Assembly (NCBI GenBank): GCA_038146865.1
Contig: JAYQSL010000005.1
Location: 1 to 64,000 of the forward strand
Reading direction: 5' to 3'
Source of the DNA: GCA-2709075 sp038146865
Lineage (GTDB): Bacteria > Pseudomonadota > Alphaproteobacteria > MPNO01 > UBA2964
DNA length: 64,000 bases
Under the pieces are notes generated by a model that was not told the DNA's origin, made no database searches, and saw only the letters and a program-made list of their open reading frames with translations. Position numbers and translations under genes: made by a program. Positions 26,388 to 35,038 of this stretch are shown one piece after another (within the stretch, counting starts at the first letter, position 1; each line of letters starts with the position of its first letter).

Positions 26388-27446
26388 CTAACTTCCAAAT
26401 ATAAGCTTACGTGCTCTCTTAGCCAAGGCGGGAGATACATTCATCAGATCTTGAACGACTCCTTGAATTTCAGCCCCTGAGAGTGGGTTTACATCGAGCC
26501 GTCTCTTATATGCGCCGGCCACGAATTTTTTATCCTTTACAACTTTAGCGAATGATCCCCGAAGCACGGTGGTTAGCCAGTCAGGCGCCCCTGCAGGAAG
26601 AACAAGCGCTCTTCCAATGATGGATGCAGAAGCGAGAACATTTGCGATTTTCTTGTCATCTGCAGATTTCAGCTGATCCTGGATCATGGGGACTTTTTCA
26701 ATTCCCTTCATGGGAGAATAGCCGATTTGAAGAACAGGGATGGCTGTTGATTTTCCACCTGGACCCATTCCATTTTTGAACCAATCGGGTCTTCCGGATG
26801 ACCAGGCCAACCACCCTAGTGCAGAACCTTGCGTCTCGCCTTGCTCGACAGAGAGTTGCATTTTGCGTGACCCGCTATACCCCGTCACGATCTTTAGCTT
26901 GGTACCGAGAAGGCCGTTAAGCATCGCTGGCACGAGAAATGTCGGTGACCCTTTTCCAGATGATGCCACAATGACTTGCTTTTTGAGCAAGCCTTTCCAG
27001 TCAGTGACGCCAGAGTCGCGACGGATAACCACTGCATTATTCTGGCCAAATACCCTTCCCAACCACTTAAATTCCTGAGGTTTGAACTTAACCTTTTTGG
27101 GTCTTAAAATCGCGGATGCAATGGTCATTTCTGGGGGCATTAAAAGGTTTAACCCATTTGCAGGCATTACATTTGCGGCATAGTTTGTTGCTTTAAGTCC
27201 CCCTGCGCCCGGCATATGTTGAACCACGACGTTTGGCTTCCTCGGTATATATTTTCCAATATACTCCGCTAGCAAGAGAGATGTCCTTCCGTAAGTCCCA
27301 CCAGAACCGTACCCAACCAAAATTGTGATAGTTCTCCCACGGTAGAGAGATCCAGCTTTTTTCTTACTTGCAAAGGCCTCACTAATCGGCGCGCTGGCTA
27401 CGCAAATGGCGAAAGCCAACCCAAAAAACTTAACTATTGTACGCAT
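26388..27446 (-). CDS. Bug/TctC-like periplasmic solute-binding protein 2
   Basis: A 352-residue paralogue of the neighbouring receptor, with a signal peptide ending around A-F-A-S (about residue 27). It shares long blocks with its neighbour: L-Y-R-G-R/K-T, L-V-G-Y-G-x-G-G-T-Y-G, N-V-V-V-Q-x-M-P-G-A-G-G and L-R-P-K-K-V-K-F-K. The same replacement in the ligand loop is present. The pair arose by tandem duplication. The divergence is spread through the protein, so different ligands are possible. It lies 85 bases upstream of the amidohydrolase stop on the same strand order and may be co-transcribed with it. Confidence 0.8.
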   Translation of the reverse strand: MRTIVKFFGLAFAICVASAPISEAFASKKKAGSLYRGRTITILVGYGSGGTYGRTSLLLAEYIGKYIPRKPNVVVQHMPGAGGLKATNYAANVMPANGLNLLMPPEMTIASAILRPKKVKFKPQEFKWLGRVFGQNNAVVIRRDSGVTDWKGLLKKQVIVASSGKGSPTFLVPAMLNGLLGTKLKIVTGYSGSRKMQLSVEQGETQGSALGWLAWSSGRPDWFKNGMGPGGKSTAIPVLQIGYSPMKGIEKVPMIQDQLKSADDKKIANVLASASIIGRALVLPAGAPDWLTTVLRGSFAKVVKDKKFVAGAYKRRLDVNPLSGAEIQGVVQDLMNVSPALAKRARKLIFGS

Positions 27447-27531
27447 AAAACTACTCCCAAAACATTTATTATTTGACTACACCATACAAAACCCAATCGA
27501 AATTTCCAGGTATTTCTTGAAATTTCGATGT

Positions 27532-28578
27532 TTAAAGCCCGTACAGTCGCCTCGAATTATTATCTAAGATTTTGTCAGCCGAGTTCGAAGGGATTTTTCC
27601 GTCGGTTCTCAATTTTCGTAATGCCTGAATTTCTGTCGAGGTATCATTATGGCCGTAATCTGTGCCAACAACGATATTATCGTCCCCAACAGTATCTAAG
27701 ATGTAATCCAGATCGTCGGTTACCTGACAAGCGACAAAGATATTGTTGTCCCCGAGCGGGTTTTCACCAACACCTCTTCCCATTCGAGAAAGACGAAGGT
27801 CGAGGTCGTTTAGGGCGTAAGGAACCCATTGCGCGCTCAGCTCAACAAAACCCCACCTCACTTTTGGAAACTTTCCGGGTAAGTCATTCCAAATCAGGTC
27901 ATGAAAAGCGCCAACGCCCGATAACTTAAATCGATTGAAGCCCGGATCTGAGCGGTATGCTTCATGAACAGTAAAACTCGCCACCCCAGAGTGCAGCACA
28001 ATGGCAAGATCCAGCTCTTCCGCCATTTCATAAAATGGAAAAAAATAGGGGTCAGATAGCATCCGGTCGGTTTCCATGGCTCTTATAAAAATTCCACAGG
28101 CACCATTCTCTTTTCCAAAGATTAGTTCTTCTCGGACTTTATCCATTGCGAGTAGAGGAGGGCACACGACCCAGCGGAGCGCTTCTGGAGCTGCCTTATT
28201 AATTTCAGCAAGCCAGCGGTTATAGCTGTAACAAATCGCATAATCGATCTCAGCATTCATCGTCAGTGGGCGCAGAAAAAGCGTAGGAAATAGGACCTGA
28301 ATATCAATTTCCAGTTCTTTCATATGATCAATTCGCGCCTGAATATCGGTCATTTCGCGTGCCGCCTCGGAGGTGTCCAGGCCTACATTGAATTGTTTAT
28401 TGTGAAGTCTGTTATCAACGACCCAAAACTCTCGAATGACGTTGCCACTGCTGCCTAAAGTCGTTTCTCCGCTTTGTTGGTTGACAACAAACGGTGTATG
28501 CCGCTTAAGATTTGGTGGCATAAATTCCCATGTTCTTGGCGTCTCCAGCACGTGAGCATCTGCGTCAATCGTAGCCAT
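27532..28578 (-). CDS. Amidohydrolase-2 family metal-dependent hydrolase/decarboxylase
   Basis: A 348-residue TIM-barrel protein of the ACMSD-like amidohydrolase group. The N-terminus has D-A-D-A-H-V (metal site on strand 1), V-L-H-S-G lies near residue 205, and V-G-T-D-Y-G-H near residue 316 supplies the last-strand Asp. Members of this group decarboxylate or hydrolyse aromatic and heterocyclic acids. The start has AGGAGA six bases upstream. It heads the minus-strand run that includes the two Bug receptors, so these may import its substrate. Confidence 0.82.
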   Translation of the reverse strand: MATIDADAHVLETPRTWEFMPPNLKRHTPFVVNQQSGETTLGSSGNVIREFWVVDNRLHNKQFNVGLDTSEAAREMTDIQARIDHMKELEIDIQVLFPTLFLRPLTMNAEIDYAICYSYNRWLAEINKAAPEALRWVVCPPLLAMDKVREELIFGKENGACGIFIRAMETDRMLSDPYFFPFYEMAEELDLAIVLHSGVASFTVHEAYRSDPGFNRFKLSGVGAFHDLIWNDLPGKFPKVRWGFVELSAQWVPYALNDLDLRLSRMGRGVGENPLGDNNIFVACQVTDDLDYILDTVGDDNIVVGTDYGHNDTSTEIQALRKLRTDGKIPSNSADKILDNNSRRLYGL

Positions 28579-28749
28579 TTATCTCTCCTAATGAATTTTG
28601 ATGGGATCTTATCCGAGTGGTCTGTCTTGCCAACCCCTAAGAGGTATATAAGCCGTTTGTTGTTTGGTTGCTAATGGCGGATGGATGGCTGTTGCCCTTT
28701 TGGGCCAAACACTTAAAATTTATAAGAATAATTTTGATAGGAAATTGCC

Positions 28750-31071
28750 ATGCCTCGCTACTCCGTCAGTCAGCCTGTTCGTCAATTGGAGGCCCCAAGG
28801 CTATTGAAGGGTCAGGGGAAATACACCGATGATGTGGCACTGCCGAACCAGGCATTTGCGATCTTTCTAAGGTCCCCGTATGCCCATGCAGAAATCAAAA
28901 GAATTGATATTGCCAAAGCCGAAGCCATGCCGGGGGTACTAAAAATTTTGACCGGAGAGGATTATAAAGCGGATAATTTGGGCCCGGTAAGAGGTATTTC
29001 CCCATTTAAAAAACGAGATGGATCACCGATGTATCGGCCAGATCGCCCTGCGCTCGCACAAAATAGGGTTTTACATGTCGGCCACCTCGTCGCGATGGTG
29101 GTTGCAGAGACAGTTTATCAGGCAAAGGATGCAGCCGAGGCTATACTTGTCGATTATCAACCGCTTCCTGCAAACGTCTCCACTGCCGAGGCGAATTTAG
29201 GCTCTGTGCCTGACCTTTACGAAGATTGCCCACAAAATGAACCGGTCTATAGAGAACATGGCGATGCAGGTGCAGTAGATACGGCGATTGAGCGTGCAGC
29301 ACATGTCGTCACTGGCACCTTTCCAGTAAATCGGGTGGCCGCGAATTCAATGGAGCCGCGCGCTGTAAATGCGTCATACGAACCTGGACGGGAGCAGTAT
29401 AATGTTTTTGCTTGCTTACAGCGCCCCTATGTCTGGCGGACGATGATGTGTAAGCACATTTTTAAGATTCCTGAGAGCAAGATGACGATTACCGCTGGAG
29501 ATGTTGGTGGATCTTTCGGTATGAAAGGAGGACTTTACCCCGAGGTTCCTCTGGTTGTATGGGCATCAAAAAAGGTTGGTCGACCTGTAAAATGGACCTG
29601 TGAGCGTTCGGAGGGGCACGTGGCTGATGATCAGGCAAGAGACATGCATGTCGAGGGCACCCTCGCTTTGGATGAAAACGGTAAATTCTTGGGTCTAAGA
29701 TTAGTTTCCAACAATAATGTCGGCGCTTTCATTACAATGATAGGGTTCCTCTCAACCAATGGCATCGCGAGCGCCGTCACCGGACCCTATTCTACTCCCT
29801 CGGTTCACGGGGTGGGTCGGGCTGTGTTGACCAATACTGTTCCAGTTTCCAATTATCGAGCGCCTGGCGGAGCCCCATCAGCCTATGTGATCGAGCGCAT
29901 GGTGGACATAGCTGCAGCGGAGATGGGGATCGATCCAGCTGAGATCCGAAAACGGAATCTTATCCTGGCAGAACAAATGCCCTACCGCTGCCCAACCGGC
30001 GAAACTTACGATTGTGGTGATTTTGAAAAAGTTTTGAATAAATGTCTGGAGACTGCAGATTATAAGGGTGCTCAAAAGCGCAGAGAGGTCGCGCGTTCTG
30101 AAGGTTTTTTGTATGGAATTGGGGTTTCGATGGCGGTCGATCCCAGTGCTGGGCCATCGCCAGAGACGGCAGAGTTGCGGTTTGACCCGGGGGGCGATTT
30201 AACCATTTTGTGCGGAACGACTGCTGGTGGGCAGAGCCATGAAACGATTTACACTCAGATTGTAAGTGATAAATTGGGGATCGACTCTGATCGCATAACC
30301 GTAATTGAAGGTGACACCAGTAAGCTGTCATGGGGCACCGGCACGGGGGCTGCGCGAAGTGCGACGATTGGAGGAACGGTAGTTTTCCAAGCGGCGGAAA
30401 AGATTATTGACAAGGCTAAGCGTATTGCAGCCCATATGCTTGAAGCTGCAGCAGACGATATAGAGTTCAAAGATGGAGTCTTTCGTATTGCAGGGACTGA
30501 CCGGGAGGTCACTATTTCTGCTGTTACAGAGGCCGCTTTTTTGCCAAATCAACTTCCCCCAGGTCTAGAGATTGGCTTGTATGAAACAGCTACCTGGTCT
30601 CCAGAGGTAGCCAATGTTCCGAATGCTGCTAACCTTTGTGAGGTTCAGATCGATCCGGATACTGGTGTCGCTGAGATAAAGAGGTATTTTTCGGTTCATG
30701 ATGTGGGCGTCGAATTAAATCCACTTCTTGTTGACGGCCAAATGCATGGTTCGATTGCGCAGGCGGCCGGTCAAGCTCTCATGGAGAATATGGCGTACGA
30801 CCCAGCCACTGGCCAAGTGCTATCGGGTTCCTTTATGGATTACGCAATGCCAAGAGCAGATGATTTTTGTGGATTTGAGCTTGATCGGCACCCCATACCT
30901 ACCCCTACAAACCCGTTGGGCGTGAAGGGTGCGGGAGAGACAGCTACAGTTGCAGGCCTCCCTGCGGTTATGAATGCTATAAACGATGCTTTGTTGCCTC
31001 TAGGCATTACAGATATTTCAATGCCCGCAACCTCAGAAAAGATTTGGCAAGCGATCCAAATGCGAAGTTAA
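28750..31071 (+). CDS. Xanthine dehydrogenase/CoxL-family molybdenum hydroxylase large subunit
   Basis: A 773-residue molybdopterin-binding subunit of the xanthine oxidase family, which hydroxylates N-heterocycles, aldehydes or similar carbon centres. The N-terminal a/b-hammerhead (G-K-Y-T-D-D and S-P-Y-A-H-A) is followed by the large Mo-binding domain with G-D-V-G-G-S-F-G-M-K near residue 250, Y-R-A-P-G-G near 373, and the catalytic Glu in V-K-G-A-G-E-T near 730. The CO-dehydrogenase-specific active-site loop (A-Y-R-C-S-F-R) is absent. The FAD and 2Fe-2S subunits usually encoded beside it are not adjacent, so electron transfer partners must be elsewhere. Confidence 0.9.
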   Translation: MPRYSVSQPVRQLEAPRLLKGQGKYTDDVALPNQAFAIFLRSPYAHAEIKRIDIAKAEAMPGVLKILTGEDYKADNLGPVRGISPFKKRDGSPMYRPDRPALAQNRVLHVGHLVAMVVAETVYQAKDAAEAILVDYQPLPANVSTAEANLGSVPDLYEDCPQNEPVYREHGDAGAVDTAIERAAHVVTGTFPVNRVAANSMEPRAVNASYEPGREQYNVFACLQRPYVWRTMMCKHIFKIPESKMTITAGDVGGSFGMKGGLYPEVPLVVWASKKVGRPVKWTCERSEGHVADDQARDMHVEGTLALDENGKFLGLRLVSNNNVGAFITMIGFLSTNGIASAVTGPYSTPSVHGVGRAVLTNTVPVSNYRAPGGAPSAYVIERMVDIAAAEMGIDPAEIRKRNLILAEQMPYRCPTGETYDCGDFEKVLNKCLETADYKGAQKRREVARSEGFLYGIGVSMAVDPSAGPSPETAELRFDPGGDLTILCGTTAGGQSHETIYTQIVSDKLGIDSDRITVIEGDTSKLSWGTGTGAARSATIGGTVVFQAAEKIIDKAKRIAAHMLEAAADDIEFKDGVFRIAGTDREVTISAVTEAAFLPNQLPPGLEIGLYETATWSPEVANVPNAANLCEVQIDPDTGVAEIKRYFSVHDVGVELNPLLVDGQMHGSIAQAAGQALMENMAYDPATGQVLSGSFMDYAMPRADDFCGFELDRHPIPTPTNPLGVKGAGETATVAGLPAVMNAINDALLPLGITDISMPATSEKIWQAIQMRS

Positions 31072-31101
31072 ATAGTCATCGATATCAATTTGAAATAGGT
31101 G

Positions 31102-32130
31102 CTAGGTGCGCCATTTTAGAGTTGCCTCTTTGAGCGGATTGTTAAACTCTTTGCCTTCATCCTCTGTGCGCGCCCATTCGTTTTTTATACGGAAATACCA
31201 TTTGGCTTGCTGATCGGGCTGACCAGCCAGTCGCAAGGCCGGGTCCCACTGCAATCCCTTCGATTGCTTAATAAAAGCGGTTTGGTCCTGCTTTAAAAAA
31301 GTTCTGGCGAACTGATGAACCACCGGTTTAAGGAAATTCGCCCACTTCATAGACCACCACATCATATGCGAGGTAAGTGTGTTACTTTCATCTATTGGGG
31401 TGCACGCGGTCATGCCGCAATAAAAATTTTTGCCTGCCTTGATCTGTTCGATCCGAATTCCTGGAAGTGCAAACCAAATTCGTACTTCGGGAGCACCACC
31501 AATTAGCTTGTAAATATTTGAGTTTTTCGAGGCCAGATGCGGAAGCATCTCAAAGCCCAGCCGGGATGGTTTGAATTTTTTTTCTTTCTCGGTTCTTCCT
31601 GACGGCCTCCGCCAAAACCAGCTCTCATGAACATGCGGTGTGTGAGCTGGGTCTATTAGCCCAACTACGGCATGATCAATATTGACTGGGAAGTCTAGCA
31701 CGTGGCTTACCTGAGGGCCTTGTTTTCCCGCCCCCGGCACGGTCGGTGGGTCTATATTTCGACCATCTCCATCGCCAAGCCAAACCCAAATCAGACCCTG
31801 ACGCTCTTTTATTGGAAAAGCTCGCACAGAAATTTTTGATAGATCAATCTCAGTTTTATCCGCAAGCGAAGGGATGGATGTGCAGAGGCCTTTTGTTGAA
31901 AAAGACCAGCCGTGATAGCTGCATTGAATCTCTTCCCGGATGATTTTACCGTCAGAGAGGGGAATGCCTCTATGAGGGCAGTTATCTTGAAGAGCAAAAA
32001 CTTTGCCGGACTTAGTACGGCCTAAAACCAGAGGGTGTTTGCAGATTTGGCGATGGATGACTTGTCCAGCCTTAATTGACTGGCTCGCGCTAACAAAATA
32101 CCAAATGTTCCTTAGAAAAGGTTGATCCAT
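31102..32130 (-). CDS. Rieske non-heme iron oxygenase, alpha subunit-like
   Basis: An oxygenase component of about 342 residues. The Rieske cluster ligands are in C-P-H-R-G near residue 47 and C-S-Y-H-G-W near residue 67. The mononuclear iron site is probably the H-x-x-x-x-L-I-D-P-A-H-T-P-H-V-H stretch near residue 150. The size and architecture resemble the vanillate/phthalate O-demethylase group. The frame extends 37 codons further upstream, but the first Met that fits the family N-terminus (M-D-Q-P-F-L-R-N-I-W) is at 32130. No reductase gene is adjacent. The start choice is inference. Confidence 0.85.
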   Translation of the reverse strand: MDQPFLRNIWYFVSASQSIKAGQVIHRQICKHPLVLGRTKSGKVFALQDNCPHRGIPLSDGKIIREEIQCSYHGWSFSTKGLCTSIPSLADKTEIDLSKISVRAFPIKERQGLIWVWLGDGDGRNIDPPTVPGAGKQGPQVSHVLDFPVNIDHAVVGLIDPAHTPHVHESWFWRRPSGRTEKEKKFKPSRLGFEMLPHLASKNSNIYKLIGGAPEVRIWFALPGIRIEQIKAGKNFYCGMTACTPIDESNTLTSHMMWWSMKWANFLKPVVHQFARTFLKQDQTAFIKQSKGLQWDPALRLAGQPDQQAKWYFRIKNEWARTEDEGKEFNNPLKEATLKWRT

Positions 32131-32393
32131 CAGAAAAGAACTAACTCCGGTCGATAATATTTGACGTTTCGGAAAAAAATGGCTCCGAGAACACATAATG
32201 TAGCATCGAAAAATGACAGAAGAGAGAGTGGTTTCAAACAAAATTCTTCCGCTTCGTTTGATTTATGTTTTATGCGAACTGTTGCTCATAGGTTTTAACA
32301 AGATTAGATCCAAGGTCAGAGTGAATTTCATTTGAGTGACCATATGAATTATGTTCTCTCTAAACTGGACCGCTAACGGAAGGGGGAGCAGCT

Positions 32394-33512
32394 TTGAGGA
32401 CCGATACACTTAAAAAAATGGCTGATCTAGCCAAGTCTCAAGGGCTTGATGCTTTGCTTGCCACTAGCCCTGAAAATTTTGCCTACCTGTCAGGTTTTAC
32501 AGTGCCATCTCACCATATTTTGCGCTGGAGACACTCAATGTTGTTAGTGAGACCGGACTGTTCAGTTAGTGTCTTTACCGTCGATATGGAGGCAAGCACT
32601 GTCGAGAAAAAATTACCCGGAGTTCCTCTTACCGCTTGGGGTGAGTTTACAGAAAATTCAATGGATGTTCTGGCCCAAATGCTTGTCGATCATGGACTTG
32701 TTAGAGGAACGATTGGTTTGGAGATGGACTATCTGCCGGCCCAAGACTTAGAAAGCCTAAAGATTAATCTCCCTTCGGTAAAATTTGTTCCTGCACAAGA
32801 TCTTTTCAACAGAGCGCGGATGATCAAAACCCCACGAGAAATCGATGCTCTTCAAAGACTCTCAAGAATTTCGGATCAAAGCATAGCCGAGAGCCTTTCC
32901 CTTGCGGGGGCGGGGTCCTCCGAAATGGACATTGCCTCTTCTTTGACGCACGGCATTTACTCTCGCGGTGCGCAAGATTTTAAATTCATGATCATTGCGA
33001 CCGGTGAGCGCAGTCAATTGCCGAATGTTGGGCCGACGAGTAGGCTTTTGCAGGAAAGTGATATTTGCAGAGTAGAGATTTTTTCTATTATTGATGGTTA
33101 TCACGCTGGGGTTTGTCGCACTGCGGCGGTTAAAAAGCCTCCTAGACATGCTGAAAGAATTTGGAAGATTTTGTCGGACGCCACAAAACGCTTGGTTGAG
33201 CTTATAAGGCCTGGAGCGAGCTCAAGAGAGATTTATGAGGCTTATCTAAAGATGATTGCAAAACTTGAGATGCCGCCTATCGCTTTTGTCGGCCATGGGA
33301 TTGGTCAGCACCTTCACGAGGATCCCTATCTGGGGGGATCAGGGGACTGGGAGTTAAAGCCCGGAATGGTTATGGGAATTGAACCACTTATCTATGAAAC
33401 AGGTTACGGTTTTGGGATGCAGAATAAGGATATGGTGGCAGTAACAGAGTCGGGGTGTTTGCTGCTTTCAGATCATACTGACACCACTGATCTTTTCATT
33501 TGCGGTGTTTGA
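32394..33512 (+). CDS. M24 (creatinase/aminopeptidase P-like) family protein with altered metal site
   Basis: A 372-residue two-domain protein: a creatinase-type N-terminal domain (about residues 1-130) and a C-terminal pita-bread domain. In M24 peptidases five residues (D, D, H, E, E) bind two metals. Here the first Asp is replaced by Glu (R-V-E-I-F), the second by Gly (H-A-G-V-C-R-T), and the last Glu by Lys (Q-N-K-D-M); the His (G-H-G-I-G) and I-E-P Glu remain. It is thus unlikely to be a normal dimetal peptidase and may act like metal-free creatinase. The start is a TTG at 32394 behind AGGGGGAGC (32381-32389). Confidence 0.82.
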   Translation: MRTDTLKKMADLAKSQGLDALLATSPENFAYLSGFTVPSHHILRWRHSMLLVRPDCSVSVFTVDMEASTVEKKLPGVPLTAWGEFTENSMDVLAQMLVDHGLVRGTIGLEMDYLPAQDLESLKINLPSVKFVPAQDLFNRARMIKTPREIDALQRLSRISDQSIAESLSLAGAGSSEMDIASSLTHGIYSRGAQDFKFMIIATGERSQLPNVGPTSRLLQESDICRVEIFSIIDGYHAGVCRTAAVKKPPRHAERIWKILSDATKRLVELIRPGASSREIYEAYLKMIAKLEMPPIAFVGHGIGQHLHEDPYLGGSGDWELKPGMVMGIEPLIYETGYGFGMQNKDMVAVTESGCLLLSDHTDTTDLFICGV

Positions 33513-33642
33513 AGAACCGCATAAGAACCAACAACTTTAACCATATAGGCGCACTGCGGTTTGGGTATCACATTGACCAAACCGGTGCTTAGGAATAGAC
33601 AAAGCTTAGAAAACCACCACTCAGGCGAAGGAGTTCGAGGAA

Positions 33643-34638
33643 ATGGGGCAAGAAAATATTAAGCTGAGTATCGCGACGACTGATTACGATCATTTTCGAG
33701 ATTTTCGAACCGGAGAGGTTAGGGCGCAAGGAATTGATCATAGCTGGTCTATCCTTAGCCATCACGAATGCTTTGCTCGTTTTACCGCTAACCGGGAATG
33801 GGATGTGTCAGAGTTGAGTTTTGCTAAATTTTCAACCCAGGTCACGCGAGAAGACTCCGATATTGTCGGATTGCCCGTGGTTTGCTCCAGGTTGTTTCGG
33901 TTCTCTAGTTTCTATATCAACAAGAACGCTGGAATTAAAACCGTAGAGGATCTTAAGGGAAAGCGGGTTGGATCACCGGAATGGGCTCATTCAGCTGCAG
34001 TCTATATGCGCGGTTGGATGCACAATGATTGTGGTGTCAAACTGCCAGACGTTCATTGGTATCAAGCGGGCGCAAATGCTCCAGGCAGAATGGAAAAGGT
34101 TGAATTAAACCTACCCGACGGTGTTGAAATTACCCGTATCACCGACAAATCATTGTCAGAGCTTTTGGCTGCAGGAGAAATTGATTGCGCAATTATTGCT
34201 CGGCCCCCCACATGTTTTTTGGAAGGTCATCCAGACGTGACAAGACTTTTTCCAAATTATGTCGAGATGGAAGAGAAATACTACGCCGATACTGGCGTTT
34301 GGCCGATAATGCATATAATCGCGATGCAGAGGAAGGTTCTTCAAGAAAATCCTTGGGTTGCAAGAAATCTCTTAAATGCCTTTAACGAGTCAAAAAATCG
34401 TGCTGTGCAGAGGATGTTGGATCCAGCGGTGTCTAGGTATCCTTTGCCGTGGATCCCCGCTTATGGGGAGAGAATGTGTAATACTTTTGGTAAGGACCCA
34501 TTCCCATTTGGGATCGAGGAGAATCGGGCGACATGGGAACAAATGCTCCTATACACGTACCAACAGGGAATTGCACATAAACACGTTAAACCAGAAGATA
34601 TCTTTCCCGAAGGAATTATGACAGCGGTAGTTGTTTAG
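33643..34638 (+). CDS. 4,5-dihydroxyphthalate decarboxylase-like / NMT1-type binding-fold protein
   Basis: A 331-residue protein with a periplasmic-binding-protein-like fold but no signal peptide (M-G-Q-E-N-I-K-L-S-I-A start), so it is probably cytoplasmic. Segments such as Y-D-H-F-R-D, G-I-D-H and V-E-D-L-K-G-K-R-V-G-S match proteins annotated as 4,5-dihydroxyphthalate decarboxylase or NMT1/TauA-like. Because related sequences are often called ABC solute-binding proteins, the lack of a secretion signal is the main reason to favour an enzyme role. It follows the M24 gene after about 130 bases. Confidence 0.7.
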   Translation: MGQENIKLSIATTDYDHFRDFRTGEVRAQGIDHSWSILSHHECFARFTANREWDVSELSFAKFSTQVTREDSDIVGLPVVCSRLFRFSSFYINKNAGIKTVEDLKGKRVGSPEWAHSAAVYMRGWMHNDCGVKLPDVHWYQAGANAPGRMEKVELNLPDGVEITRITDKSLSELLAAGEIDCAIIARPPTCFLEGHPDVTRLFPNYVEMEEKYYADTGVWPIMHIIAMQRKVLQENPWVARNLLNAFNESKNRAVQRMLDPAVSRYPLPWIPAYGERMCNTFGKDPFPFGIEENRATWEQMLLYTYQQGIAHKHVKPEDIFPEGIMTAVVV

Positions 34639-35038
34639 TATCAATTTCGCAGGTTACGTGGGTTATCGACAGATATTTCTTGGAATCGGATCTGGCTTTT
34701 CTGTTAATCCAGCCTGCAAAGCAAGTTTTTCTGAGTCTTGCTGATTGGACACTGGTGTAGGAGGCTCTTTTCAACTTTTGTGGGTGATAGAGAAGTTTGC
34801 CGCTTAAGGTCCAGGTACTCATCGTAGCTATCATAAGTGAATGGCCTCTCATCTCAACTATGGCCTGCGTCAGACAATATAATTTGGGTAAAATTGGGAC
34901 TTAGACTTTAATTAGGCCGAGGATACGCCCAACTTGGTTTTCGAATACCCTTCAATTCTCGATGAATGGCTGAAAATCCGACTTCAAACATTGGTCCAAT
35001 CAGAACTTGACCTCGCAGAAGCAAAAGGTATCCAAAGT
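34639..35038. other. 400-base gap without a convincing gene
   Basis: This lies between the convergent ends of the decarboxylase-like gene and the enolase-superfamily gene. Short frames are open on both strands (for example about 45 codons on minus near 34905-35045) but have no start or recognisable motif. No tRNA, repeat or strong terminator is seen. Degraded coding sequence is possible. Confidence 0.4.

Noticed and set aside
34616..34852. 78-codon minus-strand frame after the decarboxylase-like gene
   Set aside because: Composition is not protein-like and it overlaps the end of a well-supported gene.
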